Source: Sphingobacteriia bacterium (GTDB taxonomy: Bacteria; Bacteroidota; Bacteroidia; Chitinophagales; Chitinophagaceae). From it: a stretch of 64,000 nt of DNA. Below, piece after piece: positions 27,198 to 36,886 of the stretch; the first letter of the stretch is position 1, and each line of letters begins with the position of its first letter. The translations under genes were made by a program, and so were the position numbers. The stretch covers positions 186,001 through 250,000 of the forward strand of contig RDZY01000007.1 of assembly GCA_004294135.1 (NCBI GenBank). The letters run 5' to 3'. The notes under the pieces were generated by a model. The model was not told the DNA's origin, did not search any database, and saw only the letters and a program-made list of their open reading frames with translations.

Positions 27198-27779
27198 TTA
27201 TTTATTATTAAGTACTGTCTGTAAAAAATGAATAAGTTGATCTGGTAATAAAGAATGTAATAAAGGATTAATTGCCAAAGCTGCATTTGGCATTGTACTA
27301 TAATCTGAAGCTGTTGGATCTTGAACTATTCCAACCCCACCATTTTGGTATATTTTATTCAACCCAATAGCCCCATCTTGATTGGCTCCACTCAACAAAA
27401 TGCCCATACAGTTTTTGCCAAAAACCGACGCCGCAGATTCAAAGCTGAGGTCAATAGAGGGTCTGCTATAATTAACTGGTTCCGAATAATCCAACGAAAA
27501 TCTTATTTCAGGGTCAATCAGTAAATGATAATTCTGAGGAGCAAGATATACAACCCCAGGATAAATTGGTTCTTTATCATCAGGCTCTTTTAATTGTACT
27601 TTTTGATTAAGAACGGAAAGTAATTCAACCATACTACTTTGTACATTTTTAAGTCTATGTATTACCAAAACCATTGCACAAGTAGAATTAATGGGCATTT
27701 CTTGCACGATACGCATAAATATGGGTAAACTCCCCGCAGAGCCTCCAATCATAATTATTCGGTTGAGTGCATTGTTCAT
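27198..27779 (-). CDS. cheB: Stand-alone CheB-type methylesterase
   Basis: The 193-residue protein is the catalytic domain of a protein-glutamate methylesterase without a receiver domain. The triad is visible: Ser14 in IGGSAGS, His41 in LVIHRLK and Asp135 in SGANQDGAIGL. The ATG at 27779 gives a one-base gap to cheR; a TTG at 27788 would overlap it. In enteric chemotaxis CheB removes methyl groups from receptors, but no MCP, CheA or CheW gene is nearby. In this phylum such CheB/CheR pairs accompany hybrid histidine kinases, so the substrate may be a kinase or another signalling protein. Confidence 0.88.
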   Translation of the reverse strand: MNNALNRIIMIGGSAGSLPIFMRIVQEMPINSTCAMVLVIHRLKNVQSSMVELLSVLNQKVQLKEPDDKEPIYPGVVYLAPQNYHLLIDPEIRFSLDYSEPVNYSRPSIDLSFESAASVFGKNCMGILLSGANQDGAIGLNKIYQNGGVGIVQDPTASDYSTMPNAALAINPLLHSLLPDQLIHFLQTVLNNK

Positions 27780-27780
27780 A

Positions 27781-28590
27781 CTATGCAATTCTTTTATACA
27801 ACTTTAAATTTTTACTTATTGTTTCAAATTTCGGTTGCACTTCGCTAAAAGCGAGGGTTTCCTTCAGTCCTATTCCTAAATAACCGAGTGGAGCCAAGCT
27901 ATCGTGCAGCAGATTCAGTACCCTTTCTTGCAATACCCTATTAAAATAAATCATCACATTTCTACACATTATCAATTGAAATTCATTGAAAGGATGATCG
28001 GAAACCAAATTGTGTTGAGAAAAAATAATAGAAGATCGAATAGATTCATTAATAATGGCCATATCATATTTAGCTGTATAGTATTCTGAAAAGTCTTCTG
28101 TACCACCTGACTGAAGATAATTCATGGTATAATCCTTCATAGTTCGTAATGGAATAATACCCTGCTTTGCCTTTTCAAGATTATTGGCATTGATATCAGT
28201 AGCATAAATTCTTGCACGTTTCAATAATCCAGCTTCTTTTAATAAAATACACAACGAAAAAACTTCTTCACCGGTGGAACATCCAGCGTGCCAAATATTG
28301 ATGATTGGATAAGAAGCGAGTCGCGGTATAATAATTTCACGCAAATACTTATAATACAATGGATCCCTAAATAATTCAGTAACATTAACTGTGACATCTT
28401 TTAGAAATAGTTGAAATATCTCTGGGTGATACATTAAGAGCCGATGAAAATTATTGATTGATTCAAGCTGATTATCAGCAATAAATTTATCAATTCTCCT
28501 ATACAATGAAGGCTTTGCATAGTTGATAAAATCATACCCATATTTATGATAAATCAATTCTAACAAATCTTGCTGTTCAAGTACTTGCAT
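27781..28590 (-). CDS. cheR: CheR-type protein methyltransferase
   Basis: The 269-residue protein uses S-adenosylmethionine to methylate glutamate side chains of signalling proteins. The N-terminal helical domain (about 1-75) is followed by the SAM-binding domain with GCSTGEEVFSL (about 107-117), ATDINANNL and MCRNVMIYFN. Length and motifs match CheR. The start at ATG 28590 is preferred over a TTG at 28596. It lies between the hybrid kinase (nine bases) and cheB (one base). As no chemoreceptor is present, its substrate is unknown. Confidence 0.9.
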   Translation of the reverse strand: MQVLEQQDLLELIYHKYGYDFINYAKPSLYRRIDKFIADNQLESINNFHRLLMYHPEIFQLFLKDVTVNVTELFRDPLYYKYLREIIIPRLASYPIINIWHAGCSTGEEVFSLCILLKEAGLLKRARIYATDINANNLEKAKQGIIPLRTMKDYTMNYLQSGGTEDFSEYYTAKYDMAIINESIRSSIIFSQHNLVSDHPFNEFQLIMCRNVMIYFNRVLQERVLNLLHDSLAPLGYLGIGLKETLAFSEVQPKFETISKNLKLYKRIA

Positions 28591-28599
28591 ATACAAAGG

Positions 28600-31500
28600 T
28601 TAACGAGAAAGCCATACTCGTATCAATGAAAATAATTTCTGTATATCTACAGGTTTCGTAATATAGTCCGAAGCACCAGCGGCTATACATTTTTCCCGAT
28701 CTCCCGCCATTGCTTTTGCGGTTAAAGCAATGATGGGTAAATTATTAAGTTTTAGCTCATTGCGTATTTTTTCCATTGCTTGATATCCATCCATTTCTGG
28801 CATCATAATATCCATTAATACCAAATCAATATCGGGATATTTTTGCAGCATTTCTATCGATTCAAATCCATCAGAAGCAGTAAATACTTCAGAATTTTCT
28901 GTTTCTAGTACAGTACTCAGTGCAAACACATTACGCATATCATCATCAACAACTAAAATTTTCTTGCCTTCGAGACTGATATCGCTAAAGGAATTATTGG
29001 AATTTGTATCTGAACTATTGCTACTTGCAACTTGTTCTACTTTATACAGAAACAAATCTAATTCATCTTTTAATCGACTATTAACAGCAGGTGAGTCGCG
29101 TACAATTACACCCGATATTTTTTTCAACTGCAATTCATCAGTCGCAGAAATATCCTTATCAATATAAATAATAACTGGAATTTCTTTTTCTGCAAGTACT
29201 GGCTTCCACGATGTTAGATGTGATACTCCTTTCTCTATGTCTGAACCAATATCTACTACAATACAATCAAATAATGTTTCTGCTAACATTATTTTTCCTG
29301 CTTCAATAGACTCGACCATTGAAAAATGAACTTCATTGTGTTTTTCCTTGAATAAGTCTTTCAAGCCGTCGTCTTTAAAATGGGCTGCGGAAATCAGTAA
29401 CACATTTTTAACCCTTGCCATCAAATGCAAGCCAATGGTTTGGAAGGCTTTATCCAGCCCCTCTTTATCAATTGGTTTTTTTACATAAGCAAGTGCGCCT
29501 CCAGTATTAAGTCTATTATCATCGTATGCAGAAATAATATGAACTGGAATATGGCTGATTTCAGGATCCTTTTTAAAAATGCTTAACAACGACCAACCAT
29601 CAATAACTGGTAATTGTATATCTAGTGTAATTGCACTGGGCTGGTATTTTTTTGCGTAAAGTAATCCTTCATCTCCTTGTAATGCCACAATTACTTTATA
29701 CCCTTTTGTTCTTGCAAAATCTTTAATAATAGTCGCAAAATTTATATCATCCTCAATAATTAACATTATTTGATCGCCAAGTGCCAAATTGTTACGATCA
29801 TCTTCCACACTATTCTGCTCTACAATATTAGCTAGTTCAGGAGCTGAATTTACCGTTAATGCTTCATGGTATTGATTGGTTTCCTCCGACTCATGTGGTA
29901 AAATAATGGTGAAAACACTCCCTTTTCCTTCTTCACTTTGTACTTCTATTTCACCCCCTAATAACCTTACCAATTCTTTGCTGATTGAAAGTCCTAATCC
30001 AGTGCCTCCATATTTGCGACTGGTAGATCCATCCGCTTGCTGAAAAGCATCAAAAATTAATTGTTGCTTTTCAGGTGAAATGCCAATACCAGAGTCAGTA
30101 ACAGAAATGCCAATACGTTTTCTATCGAATTGATCTCTATTACTAAAAGTTAAAGTAACCGTGCCTGAAGCAGGCGTAAACTTAAAAGCATTCGACAATA
30201 AATTTTTGAGAATTTGTTCAGTACGTTGTAAATCGGTTTTGATATTATCAGGAATTCCAGCCTCTTTTACTACCTCAAAATTAATTTTCTTTTCTAAAGC
30301 TACTACTGTAAATAGTTGTTGTAAATCTTGCGCAATGGTATTGATATAAACAGATTCTATTTGCAGATCAATTTTTCCTGCTTCTATTTTTGATAGATCT
30401 AATATATCATTAATTAGTTGGAGTAAATCGCCTCCAGACTTGTGAATGATGGTAGCATATTCAACCTGTTTTACAGTTAGATTTTTGGCGTTATTATCGG
30501 ATAATAATTTAGCAAGAATTAATACACTATTCAGCGGTGTTCTTAATTCATGCGACATATTCGCAAGAAACTCAGACTTATACTTACTGGTATTTTCAAG
30601 CTCCTGTGCCTTAAACATTAATGCTTGCTTGGCGGTTTCTACCGCTGTATTCTTGTCTATTAATTCATTATTAATTTGCCTTAGTTCTTGTTCTTGTGTG
30701 CGCAATTCCTCTTCAGAAGCCTGTAATTCTTCTGCTTGTCTACTCAATTCCTCATTAGTTTGGCGCAATTCTTCTTGTTGACTTACCAGATTTTCTTTAT
30801 TCGCCTGTACCTCAGCTAAAAGTGCATTTATTCTTGTACTGGCTTGTTGTGAGTGTATGGCAACGGCTATATTGTGTGCAACATTTTCAAGTAGCAATTT
30901 TTGTTGATCGGAGAAATTACTGAACGCCCCCAGCTCTATCATGCCCTTTAAATTGTTATCGAGCCATAGCGGCATACATAGTATTTCACCCCTTCCCATT
31001 ACTTCCCCTAAGGCTGTCTCAACATGCCAATAATCAATTGGAACATCTTTAATTCTAACTGAGTTTTTTTGTAGTGCAGCATTTCCTATAATACCATCTC
31101 CAATTTTAAATCCTAATTGAGCTTTAGAAGAAACAGCAACACCCGCTTTCATTTCTAAATAATCTTTTGACTCTTCTTTTACATATAGTACCCCTGCAGG
31201 AACTTCCAGATAACCCACTATTGCTTTGATTACATTATTGGCTAATGCAGATAATGTTTTAGAATTTTGAATATGATCGTTAATATAACTTACACCTTCT
31301 AGCAATTTATTTTTAGCAGTTGAAACCTGATTGATCTCTTCCATTTGGGCAAGTGTTTCTTTCAGTCTTTTACCAGATCGATACCTGCTTTTTAAAGTCG
31401 TAATTACAGCATTCACCAACAATACTACTATGGTAATTAATAGTACTACCCCACCCACAATTATTTGTCTTGACGTTATAAAAGATTCATTTAGTGCTTT

Positions 31501-32010
31501 TTCTATCGCAATAAGTTGATTGGAAAGATAATTTCTTAATAACTCAAACAATTTGTACGCATTCTTCAGTAAACTTTCTTCTTTTTCAATTATATATTTT
31601 AATTTTACTTTACTATCTGTGGTGTCAATTTTTCCATCCTGCTCCCAAAATAAAAAAACATGGTTCAGTGCACTATCCAAAGAAGATGTATACTCAAATA
31701 CGACTGGCTGATCGGCTACTTCTTTTTTTAAATTTAACAATGAAGGTTGTAATGTATTAAAGGAAAGTACAAAATTGGCCATATGTTCTTTATTACCAGA
31801 TATCCAATATGCCCTTCTTGCACCCCTCATTTGCAATAGATTATACCGAATATCTCTTACTGTGCCAATGGTTTGTTTTGTACGAACCAATTTATTGGTC
31901 TCTATAACTTGATTCTCCAAAGCATTTATAGAAAAAAAACCGACTAGTAATACTAGTACTATCGACAAACCTAATCCCCCATACAACCTTAATGGCAATG
32001 TATTTCTCAT
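28600..32010 (-). CDS. Hybrid sensor histidine kinase with three receiver-type domains
   Basis: The 1136-residue membrane kinase begins with a transmembrane helix (10-30), a periplasmic CHASE3-like sensor (30-180) and a second helix (182-204). A GAF domain (about 245-390) and a Gln/Glu-rich coiled coil (390-470) precede HisKA with His487 in SHELRTPLNS and an HATPase (about 590-710). Three receiver folds follow. The first (about 750-865) and the third (about 1015-1130) have the Asp and Lys needed for phosphotransfer. The middle one lacks the acidic pair and the Lys and looks inactive. It heads the CheR/CheB operon. The signal is unknown. Confidence 0.88.
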   Translation of the reverse strand: MRNTLPLRLYGGLGLSIVLVLLVGFFSINALENQVIETNKLVRTKQTIGTVRDIRYNLLQMRGARRAYWISGNKEHMANFVLSFNTLQPSLLNLKKEVADQPVVFEYTSSLDSALNHVFLFWEQDGKIDTTDSKVKLKYIIEKEESLLKNAYKLFELLRNYLSNQLIAIEKALNESFITSRQIIVGGVVLLITIVVLLVNAVITTLKSRYRSGKRLKETLAQMEEINQVSTAKNKLLEGVSYINDHIQNSKTLSALANNVIKAIVGYLEVPAGVLYVKEESKDYLEMKAGVAVSSKAQLGFKIGDGIIGNAALQKNSVRIKDVPIDYWHVETALGEVMGRGEILCMPLWLDNNLKGMIELGAFSNFSDQQKLLLENVAHNIAVAIHSQQASTRINALLAEVQANKENLVSQQEELRQTNEELSRQAEELQASEEELRTQEQELRQINNELIDKNTAVETAKQALMFKAQELENTSKYKSEFLANMSHELRTPLNSVLILAKLLSDNNAKNLTVKQVEYATIIHKSGGDLLQLINDILDLSKIEAGKIDLQIESVYINTIAQDLQQLFTVVALEKKINFEVVKEAGIPDNIKTDLQRTEQILKNLLSNAFKFTPASGTVTLTFSNRDQFDRKRIGISVTDSGIGISPEKQQLIFDAFQQADGSTSRKYGGTGLGLSISKELVRLLGGEIEVQSEEGKGSVFTIILPHESEETNQYHEALTVNSAPELANIVEQNSVEDDRNNLALGDQIMLIIEDDINFATIIKDFARTKGYKVIVALQGDEGLLYAKKYQPSAITLDIQLPVIDGWSLLSIFKKDPEISHIPVHIISAYDDNRLNTGGALAYVKKPIDKEGLDKAFQTIGLHLMARVKNVLLISAAHFKDDGLKDLFKEKHNEVHFSMVESIEAGKIMLAETLFDCIVVDIGSDIEKGVSHLTSWKPVLAEKEIPVIIYIDKDISATDELQLKKISGVIVRDSPAVNSRLKDELDLFLYKVEQVASSNSSDTNSNNSFSDISLEGKKILVVDDDMRNVFALSTVLETENSEVFTASDGFESIEMLQKYPDIDLVLMDIMMPEMDGYQAMEKIRNELKLNNLPIIALTAKAMAGDREKCIAAGASDYITKPVDIQKLFSLIRVWLSR

Positions 32011-32208
32011 AATATCAATGGTTATTAAAATGATTATTGATTACTAAGATACTCTTTATAAAGGTTTTACATGGGGTAATTAGTATTTGTAGCCGAAGCA
32101 CTACAATTTATTAAAAAGTTTGACTACAAATTCATTTTCGATAACTTAGTGCTGTTTAGTTGATATTTATATTTTTACTGTTTTAAAAAAACAATAGATT
32201 GTGCCATA

Positions 32209-34068
32209 ATGAATGTTATATCCGATAAGCATTACCATTTAGGAAAAATTTACTTTTTATTGATCTCCTTATTCGTCACTACAACCATTATTGCACAACA
32301 GCTTGATGTTGATACTGTTTTTTTTCTTGCAAACAAAAAGGGATTATTGGGTAAAATTGGCAAAAGTATTTCCGTAAATAATCCTATTGCCAATACGGCA
32401 CTAAATGATGCTCAAAAAAATTCTACGCAATTTGAACCATTTAAAGGAAGAGTTATTCGCAATATCACCATTCAAAAACTTGATTTCAATAGTCGTATCA
32501 ATGACACTGCAAGCAGGAAAAATAATCTTTTAGCTAATTTAGGAAATGCCCTTCATACAAAAACAAACGCAACAGCAATTTCTAATAACCTATTTTTCAG
32601 AGAAGGAGATTTGCTATACCCTAATTTATTGGCCGATAATGAAAAATTGTTACGCGATCTAAGTTTTTTGCAAGATGCAAAAATTATTATTGATTTAAGA
32701 TATGATCATATTGACTCAGTTGATATTATCATAGTTTGTAAAGATGTATTCCCTTTAGGTGGAAGCATGAATGAAGGTAGTGTTGATCTGGTTTCATTCG
32801 AATTGAACGATGATAATTTGTTCGGTACTGGCAACCGCATTCAAATTCAACAACTTATAGATACCAAACGAAATCCAAACTATGCAATTGGTGCAGAGTT
32901 TCTGAAACGAAATATTGCGGGTAGTTTTGTGAATATTGCCTTGGGATTTCAACAACAAAAGCCTGCATTCAATAGCAACCGAAGAGAAGAGAGAACCGTT
33001 TTTGTTAGAGGAGAACTGCCCCTGGTTAGCCCTTACCATAGATTTACCGGAGGGTTTGACCTGTCTATCAATAAAACCGATAATGTATATTTAAATGATT
33101 CTGAATACAATAAATCATGGAAATACCATTATTACAATGCTGATTTATGGATGGGATATAGTCTCGGTGCAAAGAAACGATTGAAAGATAATTTTGATTC
33201 ACGTAAACGAAGTATACTAGCCGTTCGGTTACTAAATCGAGATTTCATCTCCCGACCAGACACGGTTAAAACCACTACCGATAGCCGTTTCGATAATATT
33301 ACAGGTGTTCTTTTTGCCTATACCCTTTTTGAACAGGATTTTTACCACACCAATTTTATTTATGGATTCGGAAGAAATGAAGATATCCCTGAAGGATTTA
33401 ATCTTTCCGTTAATTCTGGGTGGACCAATAGAGAAGGTTTTTTAAGGTTCTATAGTGGATTTGAATACCAACGATATTATTTCAATCGGAAAAAAAATTA
33501 CCTTAATTATATCATTAAATCTGGCGGCTATATCCATCAAAATAAACTAGAAGATTTTTCTTTTTTAACCAGTGTTGATTATATAACCCGCTTGCGAAAA
33601 ATGGGCTCTGGATTTTGGCATGTCCGGCATTTTTTAAGTGGTAGTATTACCTATCAACGCTTTGCACGATTGAATGATCCACTTAAGTTATCAAGCATTT
33701 ATGGTATTCCACGCTTCCAAAATAATACAACCGACGCTACGGGTAGGGTTACTATCAACGCCGAAACAGTTTTCTATAATACTTGGAAATTTTTTGGATT
33801 CAGCTTCGCACCATTCAGCTTTACTAATTTAACCTACCTCAAAATTTCAGGAATAAATTTATTTAAAGGCGAAATATATACAGCCGTTGGAGGTGGTATT
33901 AGAACCAGAAACGAGAACCTGGTTTTTGGCACTATTGAACTAAAAGCTTATTACTATCCCAAAGTGGCAAATAATATGAATAATTGGAATATTGTAATCA
34001 GCACTGATTTAAGATTCCGTTACCAAACACAACTGATTCGTAAACCAGATTTTACAATTGTGAATTAA
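32209..34068 (+). CDS. Outer membrane beta-barrel with POTRA-like domain (Omp85/BamA-like)
   Basis: The 619-residue protein has a signal sequence (about 12-29, ending IIAQQ). Residues about 80-185 resemble a POTRA module (FFREGDLLYPNLLADNEKLL, then DAKIIIDLRYDHIDSVDIII), and the remainder alternates short beta strands, many ending in aromatic residues, as in a 16-stranded barrel. The family is not certain: it could be a TamA/BamA relative or an unassigned Bacteroidota barrel. The N-terminal part carries one POTRA rather than BamA's five, so a general assembly role is unlikely. It stands alone, with no operon partners. Confidence 0.6.
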   Translation: MNVISDKHYHLGKIYFLLISLFVTTTIIAQQLDVDTVFFLANKKGLLGKIGKSISVNNPIANTALNDAQKNSTQFEPFKGRVIRNITIQKLDFNSRINDTASRKNNLLANLGNALHTKTNATAISNNLFFREGDLLYPNLLADNEKLLRDLSFLQDAKIIIDLRYDHIDSVDIIIVCKDVFPLGGSMNEGSVDLVSFELNDDNLFGTGNRIQIQQLIDTKRNPNYAIGAEFLKRNIAGSFVNIALGFQQQKPAFNSNRREERTVFVRGELPLVSPYHRFTGGFDLSINKTDNVYLNDSEYNKSWKYHYYNADLWMGYSLGAKKRLKDNFDSRKRSILAVRLLNRDFISRPDTVKTTTDSRFDNITGVLFAYTLFEQDFYHTNFIYGFGRNEDIPEGFNLSVNSGWTNREGFLRFYSGFEYQRYYFNRKKNYLNYIIKSGGYIHQNKLEDFSFLTSVDYITRLRKMGSGFWHVRHFLSGSITYQRFARLNDPLKLSSIYGIPRFQNNTTDATGRVTINAETVFYNTWKFFGFSFAPFSFTNLTYLKISGINLFKGEIYTAVGGGIRTRNENLVFGTIELKAYYYPKVANNMNNWNIVISTDLRFRYQTQLIRKPDFTIVN

Positions 34069-34138
34069 TGCTACCACTTGCGTAAAATAATATTTTCCTA
34101 CCATTTAAATCATCATATTCGTAGTTAAATTAAAAATC

Positions 34139-34663
34139 ATGAAAAAAATAGTATCACTTGTAATGGTCGCCGCACTGTTTTGTTCACTTGAAACAGCTTG
34201 CGCGCAAACCGATAAATCAAAAAGACCGAGTCCTCCCGCTTCTGCAACTGCAACCCTTTCAAGTGGTTCGTTAATCACCATCAACTATAGCCAGCCTTCA
34301 CTTAAAGGCCGAACTATTGGTAAAGATATTGAGCCAAAAGAGGGCGTAATATGGCGTACTGGAGCCAATGAAGCCACCGTATTTGAAACAAGTAAAGATA
34401 TTCTGGTGAATGGAAAAGCTTTACCTGCAGGTAAATATGGCTTCTTTTCTATTAATAAGGGAAAAGAATGGACCCTGATTTTTAATAAAAAATGGGATCA
34501 ATGGGGTGCAATGAGCTACCAAATATCGGATGATGCATTGCGCATTACGGCGACAGCTATTGAAATAAATAAGCCAGTAGAAAAGTTGACTTATGCTATT
34601 GATAATAATGGGAATATTACCCTTACTTGGGGAACCTTACAAGTTCCATTTTCAGTAAAATAA
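34139..34663 (+). CDS. DUF2911 exported protein
   Basis: The 174-residue protein has a signal peptide ending near ETACAQ (about 24). The mature part contains the DUF2911 blocks: SQPSLKGRTIGK, EGVIWRTGANEATVFETS, LPAGKYGFF and WDQWGAMSYQ. The function of this family is not known; it is common and often multi-copy in Bacteroidota. It is followed by a strong terminator, so it is probably a single-gene transcript. A Cys in ACAQ could be mistaken for a lipobox, but the position does not fit well. Confidence 0.8.
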   Translation: MKKIVSLVMVAALFCSLETACAQTDKSKRPSPPASATATLSSGSLITINYSQPSLKGRTIGKDIEPKEGVIWRTGANEATVFETSKDILVNGKALPAGKYGFFSINKGKEWTLIFNKKWDQWGAMSYQISDDALRITATAIEINKPVEKLTYAIDNNGNITLTWGTLQVPFSVK

Positions 34664-34677
34664 ATTATGAGTTGCTT

Positions 34678-34708
34678 AAATGCCCCAAGCGATTGTTTTG
34701 GGGCATTT
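34678..34708 (+). terminator. Terminator after the DUF2911 gene
   Basis: AAATGCCCCAA (34678-34688) and TTGGGGCATTT (34698-34708) form a perfect 11-bp stem with a nine-base loop, followed by TATTTT. It lies 15 bases after the stop codon. The symmetrical A/T flanks suggest that it can work from both strands. Confidence 0.85.
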
Positions 34709-34794
34709 TATTTTAAATACTCCCCTTTTAAAATAATTCAACAACTTTCCAGCAGTTGAATTGTAATACTTACAACATTAAGTATTCTGTAATT

Positions 34795-35586
34795 ATGGTA
34801 CAAGCTTATAATTTTCTGGCCAGCTGGCAATTATTTCCTGAGAGATGTATTTTCGAAAATGGAATAGCTCCTAAAAGTGGCAATTACAAAATTGAAAGTA
34901 TTGAAAACGGGCAAGCACTTAGCGTAAATATTAATTGGGTTAGTCTCCAGAATGAAGCTTTTTATTCGCAATATACTTTTGTACCTGATGAGGAAAGAAG
35001 AATATTTCAGAACCAAGAGCTGGCCGATGAAATAAAAGCCGCCATACCGAATAGCGCTTCAATGAAAGTAACGCTCTATAAAAATAACTTAGTCGTGCTT
35101 GATATAATGCATGAAATTCTTCCCAATGGTTATCTCAAATTAACCCAAGAAGGAATAAATGGGGAAGGAAATAGTTTTAAAAATATTGAGATCTATCACA
35201 AGCAAATGAGTGTACTTCCCTATGCCTCTTCCGTCTCTGGCGTAGCAGTTCGTCCCACCAAAGAAGGGGTTATAAAACATAAGGCTTTAAGTGCAATGGA
35301 AGACCAGACCAATATGCAACTCGATCAAATTAGGCAACAGATTGAATTACTGGCAAAACAAGCACAAGAAATAAGCAAACGCAAAGAATTAAGTTTGATG
35401 ATTTATGAAGCCAAACTTGGATTCAAACCCCAAATTGGACATACTTATCACCTCTATGAAAAGAAAGATGGCACCCATATGCTTTCTATGGTTGCCCCCC
35501 AAGAATGGGGTAAAAGCGGACCTTTTAAGCAGTTTCTGTCTTCCGTAAAACTACTGGCAGATCATACTTGGATCGAAATCAATTAA
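34795..35586 (+). CDS. Lipocalin-like plus DUF2452 domain protein, function unknown
   Basis: The 263-residue protein starts at the ATG at 34795; the TTG upstream adds an unrelated tail. It has no signal peptide. Residues about 3-135 look like a single up-and-down beta-barrel ([12 protein letters not shown] then alternating strands), similar to lipocalin-like proteins. The C-terminal part (about 160-250) resembles DUF2452: a helical stretch rich in Gln, then [26 protein letters not shown] and [10 protein letters not shown]. The family is shared with eukaryotes and has no known function. It converges on icd and shares four bases with it. Confidence 0.55.
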   Translation: MVQAYNFLASWQLFPERCIFENGIAPKSGNYKIESIENGQALSVNINWVSLQNEAFYSQYTFVPDEERRIFQNQELADEIKAAIPNSASMKVTLYKNNLVVLDIMHEILPNGYLKLTQEGINGEGNSFKNIEIYHKQMSVLPYASSVSGVAVRPTKEGVIKHKALSAMEDQTNMQLDQIRQQIELLAKQAQEISKRKELSLMIYEAKLGFKPQIGHTYHLYEKKDGTHMLSMVAPQEWGKSGPFKQFLSSVKLLADHTWIEIN

Positions 35587-36815
35587 TTGCTCAACTGATT
35601 TTTCAACTCAATATCAATCGCGTCTAAAAACTCCTCTGTGTACAAATAGTGTTCGCCGTGACTCACTTTGTTTCCGTGTACACAAATGGCCAAATCCTTG
35701 GTCATCTTACCACTCTCCACAACTTGAACACATACTTTTTCTAATATCGTACAGAAATTAATTAAAGCTTGGTTATCGTCAAGTTTACCACGAAACTCCA
35801 ATCCCCTCGTCCACGCAAAAATAGAGGCTATGGGATTGGTAGATGTGGGATTGCCTTTTTGATACTCTCTAAAATGCCTGGTAACGGTGCCATGTGCAGC
35901 TTCAGCCTCCATCACTTTTCCATCAGGAGTAACCAATGTGGAAGTCATCAATCCCAAGGAACCAAAACCCTGGGCAACAGTATCACTCTGCACGTCGCCA
36001 TCATAATTTTTACAAGCCCATACAAAATTACCATGCCATTTTAATGCAGAAGCCACCATATCATCTATTAAACGGTGTTCATACACAATACCTGCATCGG
36101 TAAATAATTGTTTGAATTCCTGCTGATAAATATCTTCAAAAATATCTTTAAAGCGACCATCGTATTTTTTCAGGATGGTGTTTTTTGTAGAAAGGTATAG
36201 TGGCCATTTTTTTGATAAAGCCTGGTTGAAGCAAGAGCGCGCAAAACCCAAAATACTTTCATCGGTATTGTACATTGCCAATGCAACCCCATCTCCTTTG
36301 AAATTGTACACTTCAAATTCTTGTACCGTTCCATCTTCACCTTCAAATTTAACGGTTAGTTTACCCTTGCCTTTGGTAACAAAATCAGTGGCACGGTACT
36401 GGTCGCCAAATGCGTGTCTGCCAATACAGATAGGTGCAGTCCAGTTAGGAACCAAGCGCGGAACATTGGCGCAAACAATTGGTTCTCTAAAAACAGTGCC
36501 ATCCAAAATATTCCTTATAGTACCATTTGGACTTCTCCACATTTGCTTTAGCTTGAACTCAGCCACCCGTTGTTCATCCGGAGTGATGGTGGCACATTTG
36601 ATGCCTACACCATATTGCTTGATGGCATTTGCCGCATCTATTGTAACCTGATCGTTCGTTTCATCCCGATATTCCATTCCAAGATCATAATATTTAATAT
36701 CTAATTCAAGGTAAGGTAGAATCAATTTTTCTTTAATGAATTTCCAAATAATACGGGTCATTTCATCCCCGTCGAGCTCTACTACTGGATTGGCAACCTT
36801 GATTTTTTGCAGCAT
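35583..36815 (-). CDS. icd: NADP-dependent isocitrate dehydrogenase, eukaryote-like type
   Basis: The 410-residue enzyme converts isocitrate to 2-oxoglutarate in the TCA cycle. The N-terminus [20 protein letters not shown] and the block [15 protein letters not shown] are typical of the homodimeric cytosolic or mitochondrial NADP type, which is also common in Bacteroidota. Substrate-binding residues are visible in [18 protein letters not shown], and metal-binding Asp in [16 protein letters not shown]. Length is as in the family. It is a single gene with its own promoter box (36843). Confidence 0.95.
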   Translation of the reverse strand: MLQKIKVANPVVELDGDEMTRIIWKFIKEKLILPYLELDIKYYDLGMEYRDETNDQVTIDAANAIKQYGVGIKCATITPDEQRVAEFKLKQMWRSPNGTIRNILDGTVFREPIVCANVPRLVPNWTAPICIGRHAFGDQYRATDFVTKGKGKLTVKFEGEDGTVQEFEVYNFKGDGVALAMYNTDESILGFARSCFNQALSKKWPLYLSTKNTILKKYDGRFKDIFEDIYQQEFKQLFTDAGIVYEHRLIDDMVASALKWHGNFVWACKNYDGDVQSDTVAQGFGSLGLMTSTLVTPDGKVMEAEAAHGTVTRHFREYQKGNPTSTNPIASIFAWTRGLEFRGKLDDNQALINFCTILEKVCVQVVESGKMTKDLAICVHGNKVSHGEHYLYTEEFLDAIDIELKNQLSN

Positions 36816-36842
36816 ACTTTGTTTTTATTAATTATCAGGGGA

Positions 36843-36850
36843 CAAATATA
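36843..36850 (-). promoter_or_regulatory. Likely -7 promoter box for icd
   Basis: On the minus strand TATATTTG matches TAnnTTTG exactly, 27 bases before the icd start. A TTTTGG lies about 25 bases further upstream, near but not at the usual -33 spacing. Confidence 0.45.
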
Positions 36851-36886
36851 AACGATAATGTGGTAAAAATATTACCAAAATCAGGT

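Noticed and set aside
30446..30781. Hydrophobic, Ser/Leu-rich frame opposite the hybrid kinase coiled coil
   Set aside because: Its composition is explained by antisense reading of the Glu/Gln-rich coiled coil.
32087..32106. Hairpin TTGTAG/CTACAA between the hybrid kinase and the Omp85-like gene
   Set aside because: Six base pairs only, no T-run, and both flanking genes point away from it, so a terminator is not needed here.
34084..34096. Palindrome AAAATAATATTTT after the Omp85-like gene
   Set aside because: Only A and T, expected by chance in such DNA, and no GC stem for a terminator.
36175..36651. Long open frame on the plus strand opposite icd
   Set aside because: It lies wholly within a secure gene on the other strand and has no family features.
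36861..36877. TGGTAA/TTACCA hairpin as an mntH terminator
   Set aside because: Weak AT stem without a T-run. It might be regulatory for icd, but nothing supports that.
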